Assembly (NCBI GenBank): GCA_024274995.1
Contig: JAJSAA010000009.1
Coordinates: forward strand, 1 to 11,878
Direction of reading: 5' to 3'
Source of the DNA: Deltaproteobacteria bacterium
GTDB taxonomy: Bacteria; Desulfobacterota; Desulfobulbia; Desulfobulbales; VMSU01
DNA length: 11,878 nt
The position numbers were made by a program, and so were the translations under genes. Below the pieces are notes generated by a model. The model ran no database searches. It saw only the letters and a program-made list of their open reading frames with translations, and had not been told where the DNA came from. Of this stretch, positions 1 through 5,850 are shown one piece after another (position 1 is the stretch's first letter; every line of letters starts with the position of its first letter).

Positions 1-609
1 ACCATCATACCTGGGGCACATTTCCGGGAGAGATCAATGATAAATGACGCTGGCCTTTTTGCCGCTAAACTGGTGGCAGAGAGGGCATCATCTCCCGAAG
101 CGGCCAATAAACAGCTCTCTAAAATGCGGGAATTCCTGCCCAGGGCTTATTACCTGGAATTCTATCTCGGCCGCAACCTGCACGATATGGGCCGTCAGGA
201 TGAGGCCATGAAGCATCTGAACAAGGCCCTTGAGCTGGACCCTCAAGCTGAGGATATTCCCTATATCTATTCATACATGGGGAGCTGTTATAAAGATCAG
301 GAGAGATTCGATGAGGCGGCCAATATTCTGCATAAAGGGTTGAATCACGATGAAGAGCGACCTGATATCCATAATCTTCTCGGAGTCTGCTGCTATAAAA
401 AGAATGATTTCAAACAGGCGATAAAGCACTTCCACCGGGCGGTGGAACTAAATCCCTCCTCAGCCATGGATTATGCCAATCTGGGGATTAACTACCTGAA
501 AGTAGATGATGTGGAGCAGGCCATAAAATATTTTGAACTGGCCCTGTCCATGGATCCGGGCATAGATTTTGCCCGTGAAGAGCTGGCGCATATATTATCT
601 CGGAGTTAA
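1..609 (+). CDS. TPR-repeat protein, probably the C-terminal part of a longer protein
   Basis: Four consecutive tetratricopeptide repeats are visible, counting from the Met at position 37: about residues 38-68, 76-106, 110-142 and 144-176. Each has the usual G/A/Y-F/A-P spacing, for example LGVCCYKKNDFKQAI and LGINYLKVDDVEQAI. TPRs are protein-interaction scaffolds, so no catalytic role can be assigned. The frame is open to the left edge with no stop, and the codons before Met37 read TIIPGAHFRERS. An ATG at 37 with GGAG six bases upstream would give a free-standing 190-residue protein. However, the IPG-containing segment just before a TPR tail resembles the end of YcaO-domain proteins that carry C-terminal TPRs, so I favour a truncated larger gene. 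That link is from memory of the family and is weak. The stop codon overlaps the end of the convergent protease gene by 15 bp. Confidence 0.7.
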   Translation, partial: TIIPGAHFRERSMINDAGLFAAKLVAERASSPEAANKQLSKMREFLPRAYYLEFYLGRNLHDMGRQDEAMKHLNKALELDPQAEDIPYIYSYMGSCYKDQERFDEAANILHKGLNHDEERPDIHNLLGVCCYKKNDFKQAIKHFHRAVELNPSSAMDYANLGINYLKVDDVEQAIKYFELALSMDPGIDFAREELAHILSRS

Positions 610-2523
610 CAGCAAAGAGCCCTGCTCATTGTTCAAATTCATCTTAAAATGTTTAAGATAATTCAATCCCAGCAGCCCCATCCCCGGCTGGCCTGGAATA
701 TCCATCACCAGAGCCGGGATGTCATGTTCCACCCAACCGTCGATTTCCAGAGTATCAATCAGCACCCGAGTAGCGGAAACCATCCCGCCAGCGGTGGAAA
801 CCTCCTGACTGCTGCCATGATAATCAGAGATGATTTTAAGACTCAGGGCGTCGGCCGTATCGGAGGGAATTGTGACCATGGAGGCACCGGTGTCCACCAT
901 AAACTTCTGATTCATTCCGGCATTTAGTAGAGCCGTAACCAGAATAGTACTGGAGCCGGGCTGAAAACGGATAACAATTTTACCGGCCTCCCCCTTCATA
1001 TCAGAGATACGACGGCTCAAGAGGTCAACTTTATCCTGGAAAGCGGCGGGATATTCACGGTTGTAAAGCAGAGTCTCCGCCTTCTGCCAATTACCCGCGG
1101 CCAACAACAATTCTACACCAAGAAGATGCAGGGACGGATCTTTTGGATAAAAGTCACTGGCTTTGCGCCAGACAATTACCCCCTCCTTAACGGCCCGCAC
1201 CGTTACCAGCGATTGCAGCCATTCTCTATACAACTTGGCATGCATGACGTTAAGAGCAGCAACACTATGTCCTCCGGCCTGCACAATATCGCGGCCAGTA
1301 TTCTCAATAAGAAAGGTTGCATCCTCAAAGCCGCTCACTGCGGTCACTGCCGGGACAATATCCATGAGGAGATTTATATCAGCTACCCGGCGCAGGGTAT
1401 CGGCATTTAATATCCGCACGACTTCAGCACCGTGCCCAGCCTTCATCGCCCGGCGGCTTAACCGCCGCATAAGTTTTGTAATCTCCGCGGGCCGCAAATA
1501 ATCAGGAGTATCGGTCAGGCTTAAAGTTGGTGCCGTTTGCCAGGCAGTAGCGAGAGCTGCTAATTGCGTTAGACTTGAATTTTCCTGCTGAGCATAAGCC
1601 TTTGCAAATTGTTCTTCCCGGCCGCCAGCAAAGGTCTGATTATAAAAATCGTCAACGGTACTATTATTGCTTAGAGACTCACCCGGCCCGCCCGCCCACA
1701 TATAGGCGTCGTTGAGCCAGGAACCGAAACTCCAACCGACAATATAGCCGTTTTGCACGAAAATACCCGCCTCAGGCTGCCGTTTATTAACAAATGAACA
1801 AACCACAAAATTACCCGCCGGTCTGCCGGGGCTTAATTTAATATCCATCCTTACCCCTGTGCCAGTCAGCCGAAACCAGTCAACCGGCAGACTGGCATTC
1901 CAGGCTCGCAAGGCGGGACCAGACAACGAGGCTTTTAGATCAACATGCCACAGCCCGACATCGTTCCCAGCCTTCCACAGCCCGTAATTGACAATATATT
2001 GCCCCCCGGAGTCAGTACTTAACAGCCATTTTTTACCCCCGATACAGGCGCGGCTCGGCAAGGCCAGCCACCCGGTGCCAGTTATAGCACTGCGTATCTT
2101 AGAGACCTGATGCCCCCATGGATCAACTACCGACAACCAGCCGGTAATTACCACCTGATTACGAACAGCAGTCTTTTTGACGACGGCGCGAGAGGCTTCT
2201 TTTACAGCCGCCGCCTTTTTTTGATGCTCCAGAGCAGCTCGCTGGTCATGCTCTAATTCCAGCCTTTTAAACCTTTTTCCAGCGGTAATCTCTTCTTTCG
2301 CCGAACTGGAAAGCGCCTGTTTGTTATCAGCACCAGTCGAAAATATTACCTTGTGAAAGGAATAAGACAGACCAACTGCCCAACCCAGGAGAATCGCCAG
2401 GATTATGAATATCTTTCGTTTACCATAACGGTCTCCCCTGCGGCGCAGACGCAGGGGGGCACCGCATTTTACACAGTGAGTGGTCAGGGCCTTATTTTCC
2501 GTTCTACAGCGCAGACATTGCAT
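595..2523 (-). CDS. Zinc-ribbon, membrane-anchored retropepsin-like aspartic protease with long central region
   Basis: 642 residues. The N-terminus is a small zinc ribbon with paired cysteines (C3/C6 and C17/C20). A strongly basic stretch (24-37) and one hydrophobic segment (about 38-56) follow, which by the positive-inside rule puts the ribbon in the cytoplasm and the rest in the periplasm. Residues 75-120 are charged and probably helical or coiled. Residues 120-300 are a β-rich, Trp/Gly-rich region I cannot assign (GTGWLALP, GYIVGWSFG). Residues 340-500 look helical and TPR-like. The C-terminal 130 residues form a clan AA aspartic protease domain with the catalytic motif FMVDTGAS (D544) and the matching hydrophobic-Gly motif MGLLGLNYL (615-623), as in TIGR02281-type periplasmic proteases. 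Such enzymes act as dimers. No strong Shine-Dalgarno sequence lies close to the ATG; an AGGTGG sits 13-15 bases upstream. The substrate is unknown. The gene is separated from parA by 303 bp of repeat-bearing DNA. Confidence 0.85.
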   Translation of the reverse strand: MQCLRCRTENKALTTHCVKCGAPLRLRRRGDRYGKRKIFIILAILLGWAVGLSYSFHKVIFSTGADNKQALSSSAKEEITAGKRFKRLELEHDQRAALEHQKKAAAVKEASRAVVKKTAVRNQVVITGWLSVVDPWGHQVSKIRSAITGTGWLALPSRACIGGKKWLLSTDSGGQYIVNYGLWKAGNDVGLWHVDLKASLSGPALRAWNASLPVDWFRLTGTGVRMDIKLSPGRPAGNFVVCSFVNKRQPEAGIFVQNGYIVGWSFGSWLNDAYMWAGGPGESLSNNSTVDDFYNQTFAGGREEQFAKAYAQQENSSLTQLAALATAWQTAPTLSLTDTPDYLRPAEITKLMRRLSRRAMKAGHGAEVVRILNADTLRRVADINLLMDIVPAVTAVSGFEDATFLIENTGRDIVQAGGHSVAALNVMHAKLYREWLQSLVTVRAVKEGVIVWRKASDFYPKDPSLHLLGVELLLAAGNWQKAETLLYNREYPAAFQDKVDLLSRRISDMKGEAGKIVIRFQPGSSTILVTALLNAGMNQKFMVDTGASMVTIPSDTADALSLKIISDYHGSSQEVSTAGGMVSATRVLIDTLEIDGWVEHDIPALVMDIPGQPGMGLLGLNYLKHFKMNLNNEQGSLLLTPR

Positions 2524-2552
2524 GATATTTTATAGAAAACCACCTGCGAAGG

Positions 2553-2619
2553 TGTTGGTGGTGGCTTCGCCAGAACTTGAATGCCTCGTTGTACCAGAAT
2601 AGCCGGGCATGGCCGTTAC
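2553..2619 (+). repeat. Intergenic repeat, copy B (inverted partner at 4716-4785)
   Basis: Aligned by eye with the reverse complement of 4716-4785, 56 of 67 positions match with 3 gapped bases. The inner 33 bp match at 30 of 33 and end in the identical GGGCATGGCCGTTAC. The two copies face each other, with their GTTAC ends pointing inward across the PilZ/RHH/ParA module. This copy ends 29 bp before the protease start codon. Confidence 0.75.
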
Positions 2620-2687
2620 ATAGTAATGAAAGCCACTTTAAAGGGGAAAAAACCATTGAGGATTTGGAAGAAAATCTAACGGCAAAA

Positions 2688-2700
2688 GTAACTATTCAGC
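2688..2700 (+). repeat. 13-bp repeat GTAACTATTCAGC (inverted copy at 3848-3860)
   Basis: A perfect 13-base match to the reverse complement of 3848-3860. The two copies flank the parA gene in opposite orientations. It may be part of a dispersed repeat family; function unknown. Confidence 0.6.
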
Positions 2701-2826
2701 TTTACTCCATCTCGGAGCCTACGCTTACCCGGACAGTTACGTTACGGTTAAGGGTTGGGGGCTGACTTGATATAGAGGCCGTGTTTAAGGGATATTTCGG
2801 GGCTCTGAACCGGGAATAACGGAAAA

Positions 2827-3750
2827 TCAGCGAAACAGCTTATTATCATTTGCCACCTTACGGATCAATTCCCGGTAATCATTGGCCCCATTGGAGCCGG
2901 GGGCAAACTCATATATAGTCTGACCATAGGCCGGTGCCTCAGACAGTCTGACGTTATATCTTATTGGTTCGCAGACATTATTCCCGTACAGATTCTGTAA
3001 TTTTCCCAAAATACTCAGTGATTTGCCCACCCTTTTATCTAAAAAAGTGGGTAGGATATATTTCAATGATACGCCCGGGCGATATTTCTGAATAGAGGCA
3101 ATACTCTTCAGGAATTCAATGAGACCCTGAATAGACATAACTTCAAGAGAAACAGGCACCAACACCTCAGTAACATAAAATAGAATATTAACCGTTAATG
3201 GATCCCAGCCCGGCGAGGTGTCCACTATCACGTAATCAAACTGCTTATCTACGCCGCCCAGGGCCTCAGACAGCGTCAACTCACCGCCAAAATCCTTCCG
3301 GCCGATAAGTCTTTTTACCCCGGCAAGGGACTTGCCGCCAGCCAGCAGCCATAAACGCTCCCTGGCCTGAACCATGGTCACTTCAGGCTCCAGTTCACCC
3401 ATTACCAATTCAGTTAAACCGGCCTTGGGATTCACGCCAAGCATATAACTGGCCTGCCCCTGGGTATCGGTATCTACCAGCAGCACCTTAAAGCCGGCCA
3501 GAGCGAGACCAGTAGCCAAATTAACGGCAGTAGTTGTCTTACCCACTCCGCCCTTACTTAAAGATACGCTGATTTTACGTGGTGATTTCTCTTCATTACG
3601 AGCCTTATTGTCGATCACCAGTGTTTCGCCAGCCTTAGGTAAAGAAAAATGTTTACCGCAAAACTTACATTTTGCCCTGGTAACATTGGCCGGAATCATC
3701 CGTTCATCAATATTATGCTTTTTTTTGCAGTTAGGGCAGATAATTACCAT
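2827..3750 (-). CDS. ParA/Soj-family ATPase with N-terminal MJ0042-type zinc ribbon
   Basis: 307 residues. It begins with a zinc ribbon (CPNC at 5-8, CKFC at 28-31, with the IPANVTRAKCKFCG arrangement typical of MJ0042 ribbons), then a short linker to about 57. A full ParA ATPase domain follows: deviant Walker A KGGVGKTTT (66-74, signature lysine K66), Walker A' LLVDTDTQGQ (D93) and Walker B YVIVDTSPG (D177), then the long PVSLEVMSIQGL helix region. ParA ATPases dimerise on ATP, bind DNA non-specifically and position plasmids, chromosomes or polar protein clusters. It has no HTH N-terminus of the plasmid P1 type; the ribbon replaces it. GGAG lies six bases before the ATG. The upstream neighbour is a small basic RHH-like protein that could be its ParB-like partner, and there is no canonical ParB gene, so a cargo other than the chromosome is quite possible. 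The ATPase call is sure; its cargo is not known. Confidence 0.92.
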   Translation of the reverse strand: MVIICPNCKKKHNIDERMIPANVTRAKCKFCGKHFSLPKAGETLVIDNKARNEEKSPRKISVSLSKGGVGKTTTAVNLATGLALAGFKVLLVDTDTQGQASYMLGVNPKAGLTELVMGELEPEVTMVQARERLWLLAGGKSLAGVKRLIGRKDFGGELTLSEALGGVDKQFDYVIVDTSPGWDPLTVNILFYVTEVLVPVSLEVMSIQGLIEFLKSIASIQKYRPGVSLKYILPTFLDKRVGKSLSILGKLQNLYGNNVCEPIRYNVRLSEAPAYGQTIYEFAPGSNGANDYRELIRKVANDNKLFR

Positions 3751-3758
3751 TAGTTACT

Positions 3759-3776
3759 CCATAATTATAATTATGG
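3759..3776. promoter_or_regulatory. 18-bp perfect palindrome overlapping the parA ribosome binding site
   Basis: The sequence CCATAATTATAATTATGG equals its own reverse complement over all 18 bases. On the minus strand its last two Gs begin the GGAG of the parA ribosome binding site, nine bases from the ATG. A repressor bound here would block parA expression, and such sites are typical of ParA/RHH autoregulation. Its use as an operator, or as a parS-like site, is inference. Confidence 0.5.
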
Positions 3777-3830
3777 CCTTTAGACCCATATCCTGATTTT
3801 TCCTGTGACTTTTGTTCTTTTGTTCTTTTA

Positions 3831-3859
3831 TAACTATCAGGCATCAGGCTGAATAGTTA
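3831..3859. repeat. Imperfect inverted repeat between the RHH-like gene and parA
   Basis: The left arm TAACTATCAG (3831-3840) pairs with CTGAATAGTTA (3849-3859), with one bulged A and an 8-base loop. Its right arm overlaps the inverted copy of the 13-mer GTAACTATTCAGC (3848-3860). It lies just after the stop of the RHH-like gene and about 80 bases before parA. It could be an RNA processing or attenuation hairpin, or a protein-binding site. No U-run follows in the direction of transcription, so a Rho-independent terminator is unlikely. Confidence 0.45.
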
Positions 3860-3862
3860 CGG

Positions 3863-4291
3863 TTATTTTTTCTTTAATAACTCCTGCACCAAATAACTCT
3901 TCTCACCTTTCAGCTCAAACTCTTCAAGCAAGACCTTAACGGCGCTCTCAACAATTCCTGATTTAGTCGCCTTTGATTTGCGGCCTTTGGGCAAAAAGTT
4001 TTTGATTGTCTCTTTGGCCTCCCCAAGTTCACTGAATACATCTTCAGTTAGATAATGCGTGGTCTTATGCTTGACCTTTTTCTTACCGGGTTTGGCCTTT
4101 CTCTTAACGGCTGGTTTAGAGAAGATTCCCCCCTTTTTAGTCCGGGCGTCAACCTCAGGAACCGCATGAATCAAAGCCGTTAGTTCGTCTAAGCCCCTTA
4201 TTTTACCATCATGCCTGGCATTTAGAATATCGGCCAGAATATCTCTGTTTTCCCCAGGTGGTATTTCATTCATAGGCATTAAAATGGGCAT
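3863..4291 (-). CDS. Small basic protein, probable ribbon-helix-helix DNA-binding partner of ParA
   Basis: 142 residues, very Lys-rich. Residues 1-50 may form a short helical region (about 16-43). Residues 58-76 are a basic linker (repeated KPxVKRKAKPGKKK style). The C-terminal half has the outline of a ribbon-helix-helix domain: strand KTTHYLTED (77-84), helix to about 98, a long basic loop (100-110), helix TKSGIVESAVKVLLEEF (109-125), then a terminal helix. RHH proteins bind palindromic operators as dimers, and small RHH proteins serve as ParB/ParG-type partners of ParA ATPases. The fold is inferred from pattern only, and the inter-helix loop is longer than usual. The ATG lies five bases after the PilZ stop, with no clear Shine-Dalgarno sequence, suggesting translational coupling. 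In-frame ATGs at residues 5 and 7 are alternative starts. The ATPase gene follows after 112 bp. Confidence 0.7.
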   Translation of the reverse strand: MPILMPMNEIPPGENRDILADILNARHDGKIRGLDELTALIHAVPEVDARTKKGGIFSKPAVKRKAKPGKKKVKHKTTHYLTEDVFSELGEAKETIKNFLPKGRKSKATKSGIVESAVKVLLEEFELKGEKSYLVQELLKKK

Positions 4292-4296
4292 GAGAT

Positions 4297-4689
4297 TTAA
4301 GAAAAAAGGGCGCGTTTACACTGCTGTAAATAGCCGTCCAATTCCTGTTCACAAACCTCATCAAGGCAGGTTAAGGCGATCCCGCACAAGACATGGGCCT
4401 CGTCCATGGAAATATGCACAACCCGGCCCGAGACCCTGAACTCACGGCCGTTAAAACTAATCAGCATATCGGTTAATAGCTGTTCGGGAATTAATTCATC
4501 ATAGACATCGAGAAAAATTCCCACTCCGCGGGCCGCAATATTAAAGACTTTATATTGTTTATCGCCCACCAGCAGTGATATACTGTCACTGTCGGCAACC
4601 GGAGCCCGGAAACCATCCCGGACAATCTCCAGCAATTCAGCTCCGTTATCGGCCTCAAATTCGAGACCATCTCCATCATGAATCACCAT
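4297..4689 (-). CDS. Small PilZ-domain protein with degenerate c-di-GMP motif
   Basis: 130 residues, a single PilZ-like domain. The RxxxR motif is present (RDGFR, 24-28). The usual [D/N]xSxxG motif reads NIAARG (50-55), with Ala in place of Ser, so c-di-GMP binding may be weak or lost. The start is the ATG at 4689, preceded by AAGGAGGG at a spacing of four bases. A longer frame reaches 4746, but its extra 19 residues are encoded by a dispersed repeat and lack a ribosome binding site. It is the first gene of the PilZ/RHH/ParA unit and is followed after five bases by the RHH-like gene. PilZ proteins couple c-di-GMP to motility, exopolysaccharide or polar machinery; this one may instead be a protein-interaction version of the fold. 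Confidence 0.8.
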   Translation of the reverse strand: MVIHDGDGLEFEADNGAELLEIVRDGFRAPVADSDSISLLVGDKQYKVFNIAARGVGIFLDVYDELIPEQLLTDMLISFNGREFRVSGRVVHISMDEAHVLCGIALTCLDEVCEQELDGYLQQCKRALFS

Positions 4690-4715
4690 AGGCCCTCCTT
4701 CGGGGGAGTTTTTTA

Positions 4716-4785
4716 GTAACGGCCATGCCCAGCTATCCTGGCACAACGAAGTATGAAAATCCTGGCGAGGCCGACACCATCAACA
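4716..4785 (-). repeat. Intergenic repeat, copy A (inverted partner at 2553-2619)
   Basis: Read on the minus strand this matches copy B as described at 2553-2619. It sits in the leader of the PilZ gene, 26 bp before the start codon. A shorter related stretch lies just outside it: minus-strand TGTTGGTGATTGTCGGCC within 4810-4830 echoes the repeat's own TGTTGATGGTGTCGGCC, suggesting an old partial tandem duplication. Confidence 0.75.
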
Positions 4786-4836
4786 GATGACTTTCATATA
4801 AACGTCAAAGGCCGACAATCACCAACAACCTATCTT

Positions 4837-4865
4837 ATTAAATAAATTAAATAAAAATAAGTCAA
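4837..4865 (-). promoter_or_regulatory. Sigma70-like promoter for the PilZ/RHH/ParA unit
   Basis: On the minus strand, TTGACT (4865-4860), a 17-base spacer and TTTAAT (4842-4837) match the consensus at 5/6 and 5/6. Transcription would start near 4830, giving a leader of about 140 bases that contains repeat copy A. Confidence 0.55.
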
Positions 4866-4897
4866 ATATAATTTATAATACGGTATAATTATATTTT

Positions 4898-4926
4898 TAT
4901 ACAGGCCCTTAGCCAGGCATTATAAT
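4898..4926 (+). promoter_or_regulatory. Sigma70-like promoter for the prenyltransferase-fold gene
   Basis: TATACA (4898-4903), a 17-base spacer and a perfect TATAAT (4921-4926). It is divergent from the promoter at 4837-4865. The predicted start near 4933 leaves a leader of only about 20 bases that is mostly ribosome binding site. Confidence 0.5.
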
Positions 4927-4953
4927 AAATGGGTAGGGAGTAGGGAAGTGACT

Positions 4954-5697
4954 ATGGATACATTTGCAGGAATTGAGATAACAAGACTGAGGGATTTCAT
5001 TCTAAGCCGCCAAAAAAACGAGGGGGGTTTCGCGGCCGTTCCCAGCCTGCCAGCTACTATTCAAGATACCTTCCAGGCTTTAGAACAATTGGCGCTGCTT
5101 GATCTACACTCGCCAGTTCAACTGCCTGCCGCCGTAAACAAATCCGGCCTCCGGCAGTTATTAGAAAGATACAGGGGGGATGAAAGCGATTCACTTCCTC
5201 CCCGTCTGCTGTATTATCTTACCCGAATAGCCGCCTTTGCCGGAGAAGAAATCAGCTTCAGTTCCCCACAACCATCTTCAGACGAGAGCTATGAGAATCT
5301 ATACTTTTTAAGCCGGATATCACCTGTACCATTACCTGAGGACTGGCAGCCCGGCAGACAGACCTGGAAATTCTGCCGGGAGCTGTACTTCGGCCTTTCA
5401 TTAAAGACTGGCACTTTTGAAAATCTCGACATCCTTACCACCTGGCTGCGGGCCTGCCAGAACGGTGACGGCGGTTTTGGCTTCTTCCCAGCCACCACTT
5501 CATACATAGAAAACAGTCATTATTGTCTGGCCTCTCTTGCTATCCTGGGTGCCAGTCCGGGGAATATAAAAGCCGCCAGAGAATATATTATTTCATGCCA
5601 GACGGCCGCTGGCGGCTTTGCCAGAACCGGCAAAGCCGCCCCGTTCTTAGATTCCTCATGGCATGCCCTGCTCGCCTTAAAGGCCCTGACTAAGTAA
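4954..5697 (+). CDS. Small prenyltransferase/squalene-cyclase-fold (α/α toroid) protein
   Basis: 247 residues. Three repeats of the Q/C-x-GGF type are visible: SRQKNEGGFAAVP (18-30), ACQNGDGGFGFFP (167-179) and SCQTAAGGFARTG (214-226). Each is followed by a helix with an (S/D)xxxxALxxL pattern (QDTFQALEQL, NSHYCLASLAIL, DSSWHALLALKAL). This is the signature of the prenyltransferase β-subunit/squalene oxidase repeat fold. The protein is shorter than a terpene cyclase, and I see no DxDD-type motif or complete zinc-ligand set, so an enzymatic role is doubtful. No signal peptide is visible. The ATG at 4954 has GGGA at about seven bases; a GTG at 4948, with GGGAG seven bases upstream, would add two residues. 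A second plus-strand gene starts 153 bp downstream under its own promoter. Function unknown. Confidence 0.75.
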   Translation: MDTFAGIEITRLRDFILSRQKNEGGFAAVPSLPATIQDTFQALEQLALLDLHSPVQLPAAVNKSGLRQLLERYRGDESDSLPPRLLYYLTRIAAFAGEEISFSSPQPSSDESYENLYFLSRISPVPLPEDWQPGRQTWKFCRELYFGLSLKTGTFENLDILTTWLRACQNGDGGFGFFPATTSYIENSHYCLASLAILGASPGNIKAAREYIISCQTAAGGFARTGKAAPFLDSSWHALLALKALTK

Positions 5698-5756
5698 ATC
5701 ATGCTGCATAATTACCCGTTTCCAGGCTTGAATTGTAACCGCTGACATCCAACAGA

Positions 5757-5785
5757 TTGCGATTACCCCCCAAAATAATTATAAT
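5757..5785 (+). promoter_or_regulatory. Sigma70-like promoter for the receiver-PilZ gene
   Basis: TTGCGA (5757-5762), a 17-base spacer and a perfect TATAAT (5780-5785). It would give a leader of about 60 bases before the ATG at 5851. The -10 lies inside ATAATTATAATT (5775-5786), a 12-mer also present in the palindrome upstream of parA. Confidence 0.55.
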
Positions 5786-5850
5786 TTCCCCAGTGACTAT
5801 GAATTTTGTGAACCGCACCCATCCAACCACCTTTTCTCAAGTGTAAAATT

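Larger units (their letters stand above)
2524..2826. other. Repeat-bearing intergenic region between parA and the protease gene
   Basis: No credible gene. It holds a CACCT/AGGTG hairpin with GCGA loop (2541-2554), a copy of the longer inverted repeat (2553-2619), and the 13-mer GTAACTATTCAGC (2688-2700), which recurs inverted at 3848-3860. A TTG-initiated plus-strand frame (2577-2765) is open only because of the repeat. I could not find a convincing sigma70 promoter for the protease gene here. The rest looks like degenerate repeat-derived DNA. Confidence 0.5.

Noticed and set aside
595..609. The convergent overlap of the TPR and protease genes as a frameshift or misassembly
   Set aside because: Both frames end cleanly with family-like C-termini; short tail-to-tail overlaps are common, as also at 6568-6591.
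2541..2554. Hairpin CACCT-GCGA-AGGTG as a transcription terminator
   Set aside because: The stem is only five base pairs and no T-run follows on either strand.
2577..2765. A 62-codon plus-strand frame between the protease and parA genes
   Set aside because: It starts with TTG, has no ribosome binding site and its beginning is encoded by the inverted repeat that also makes up the false N-terminus of the PilZ frame.
4690..4746. N-terminal extension of the PilZ protein
   Set aside because: The 19 extra residues come from the dispersed repeat, while the ATG at 4689 has a near-perfect AAGGAGGG at the right distance.
4786..4836. A c-di-GMP riboswitch in the PilZ leader
   Set aside because: Nothing like the conserved GEMM core is visible; the leader is explained by the repeat and its partial duplicate.
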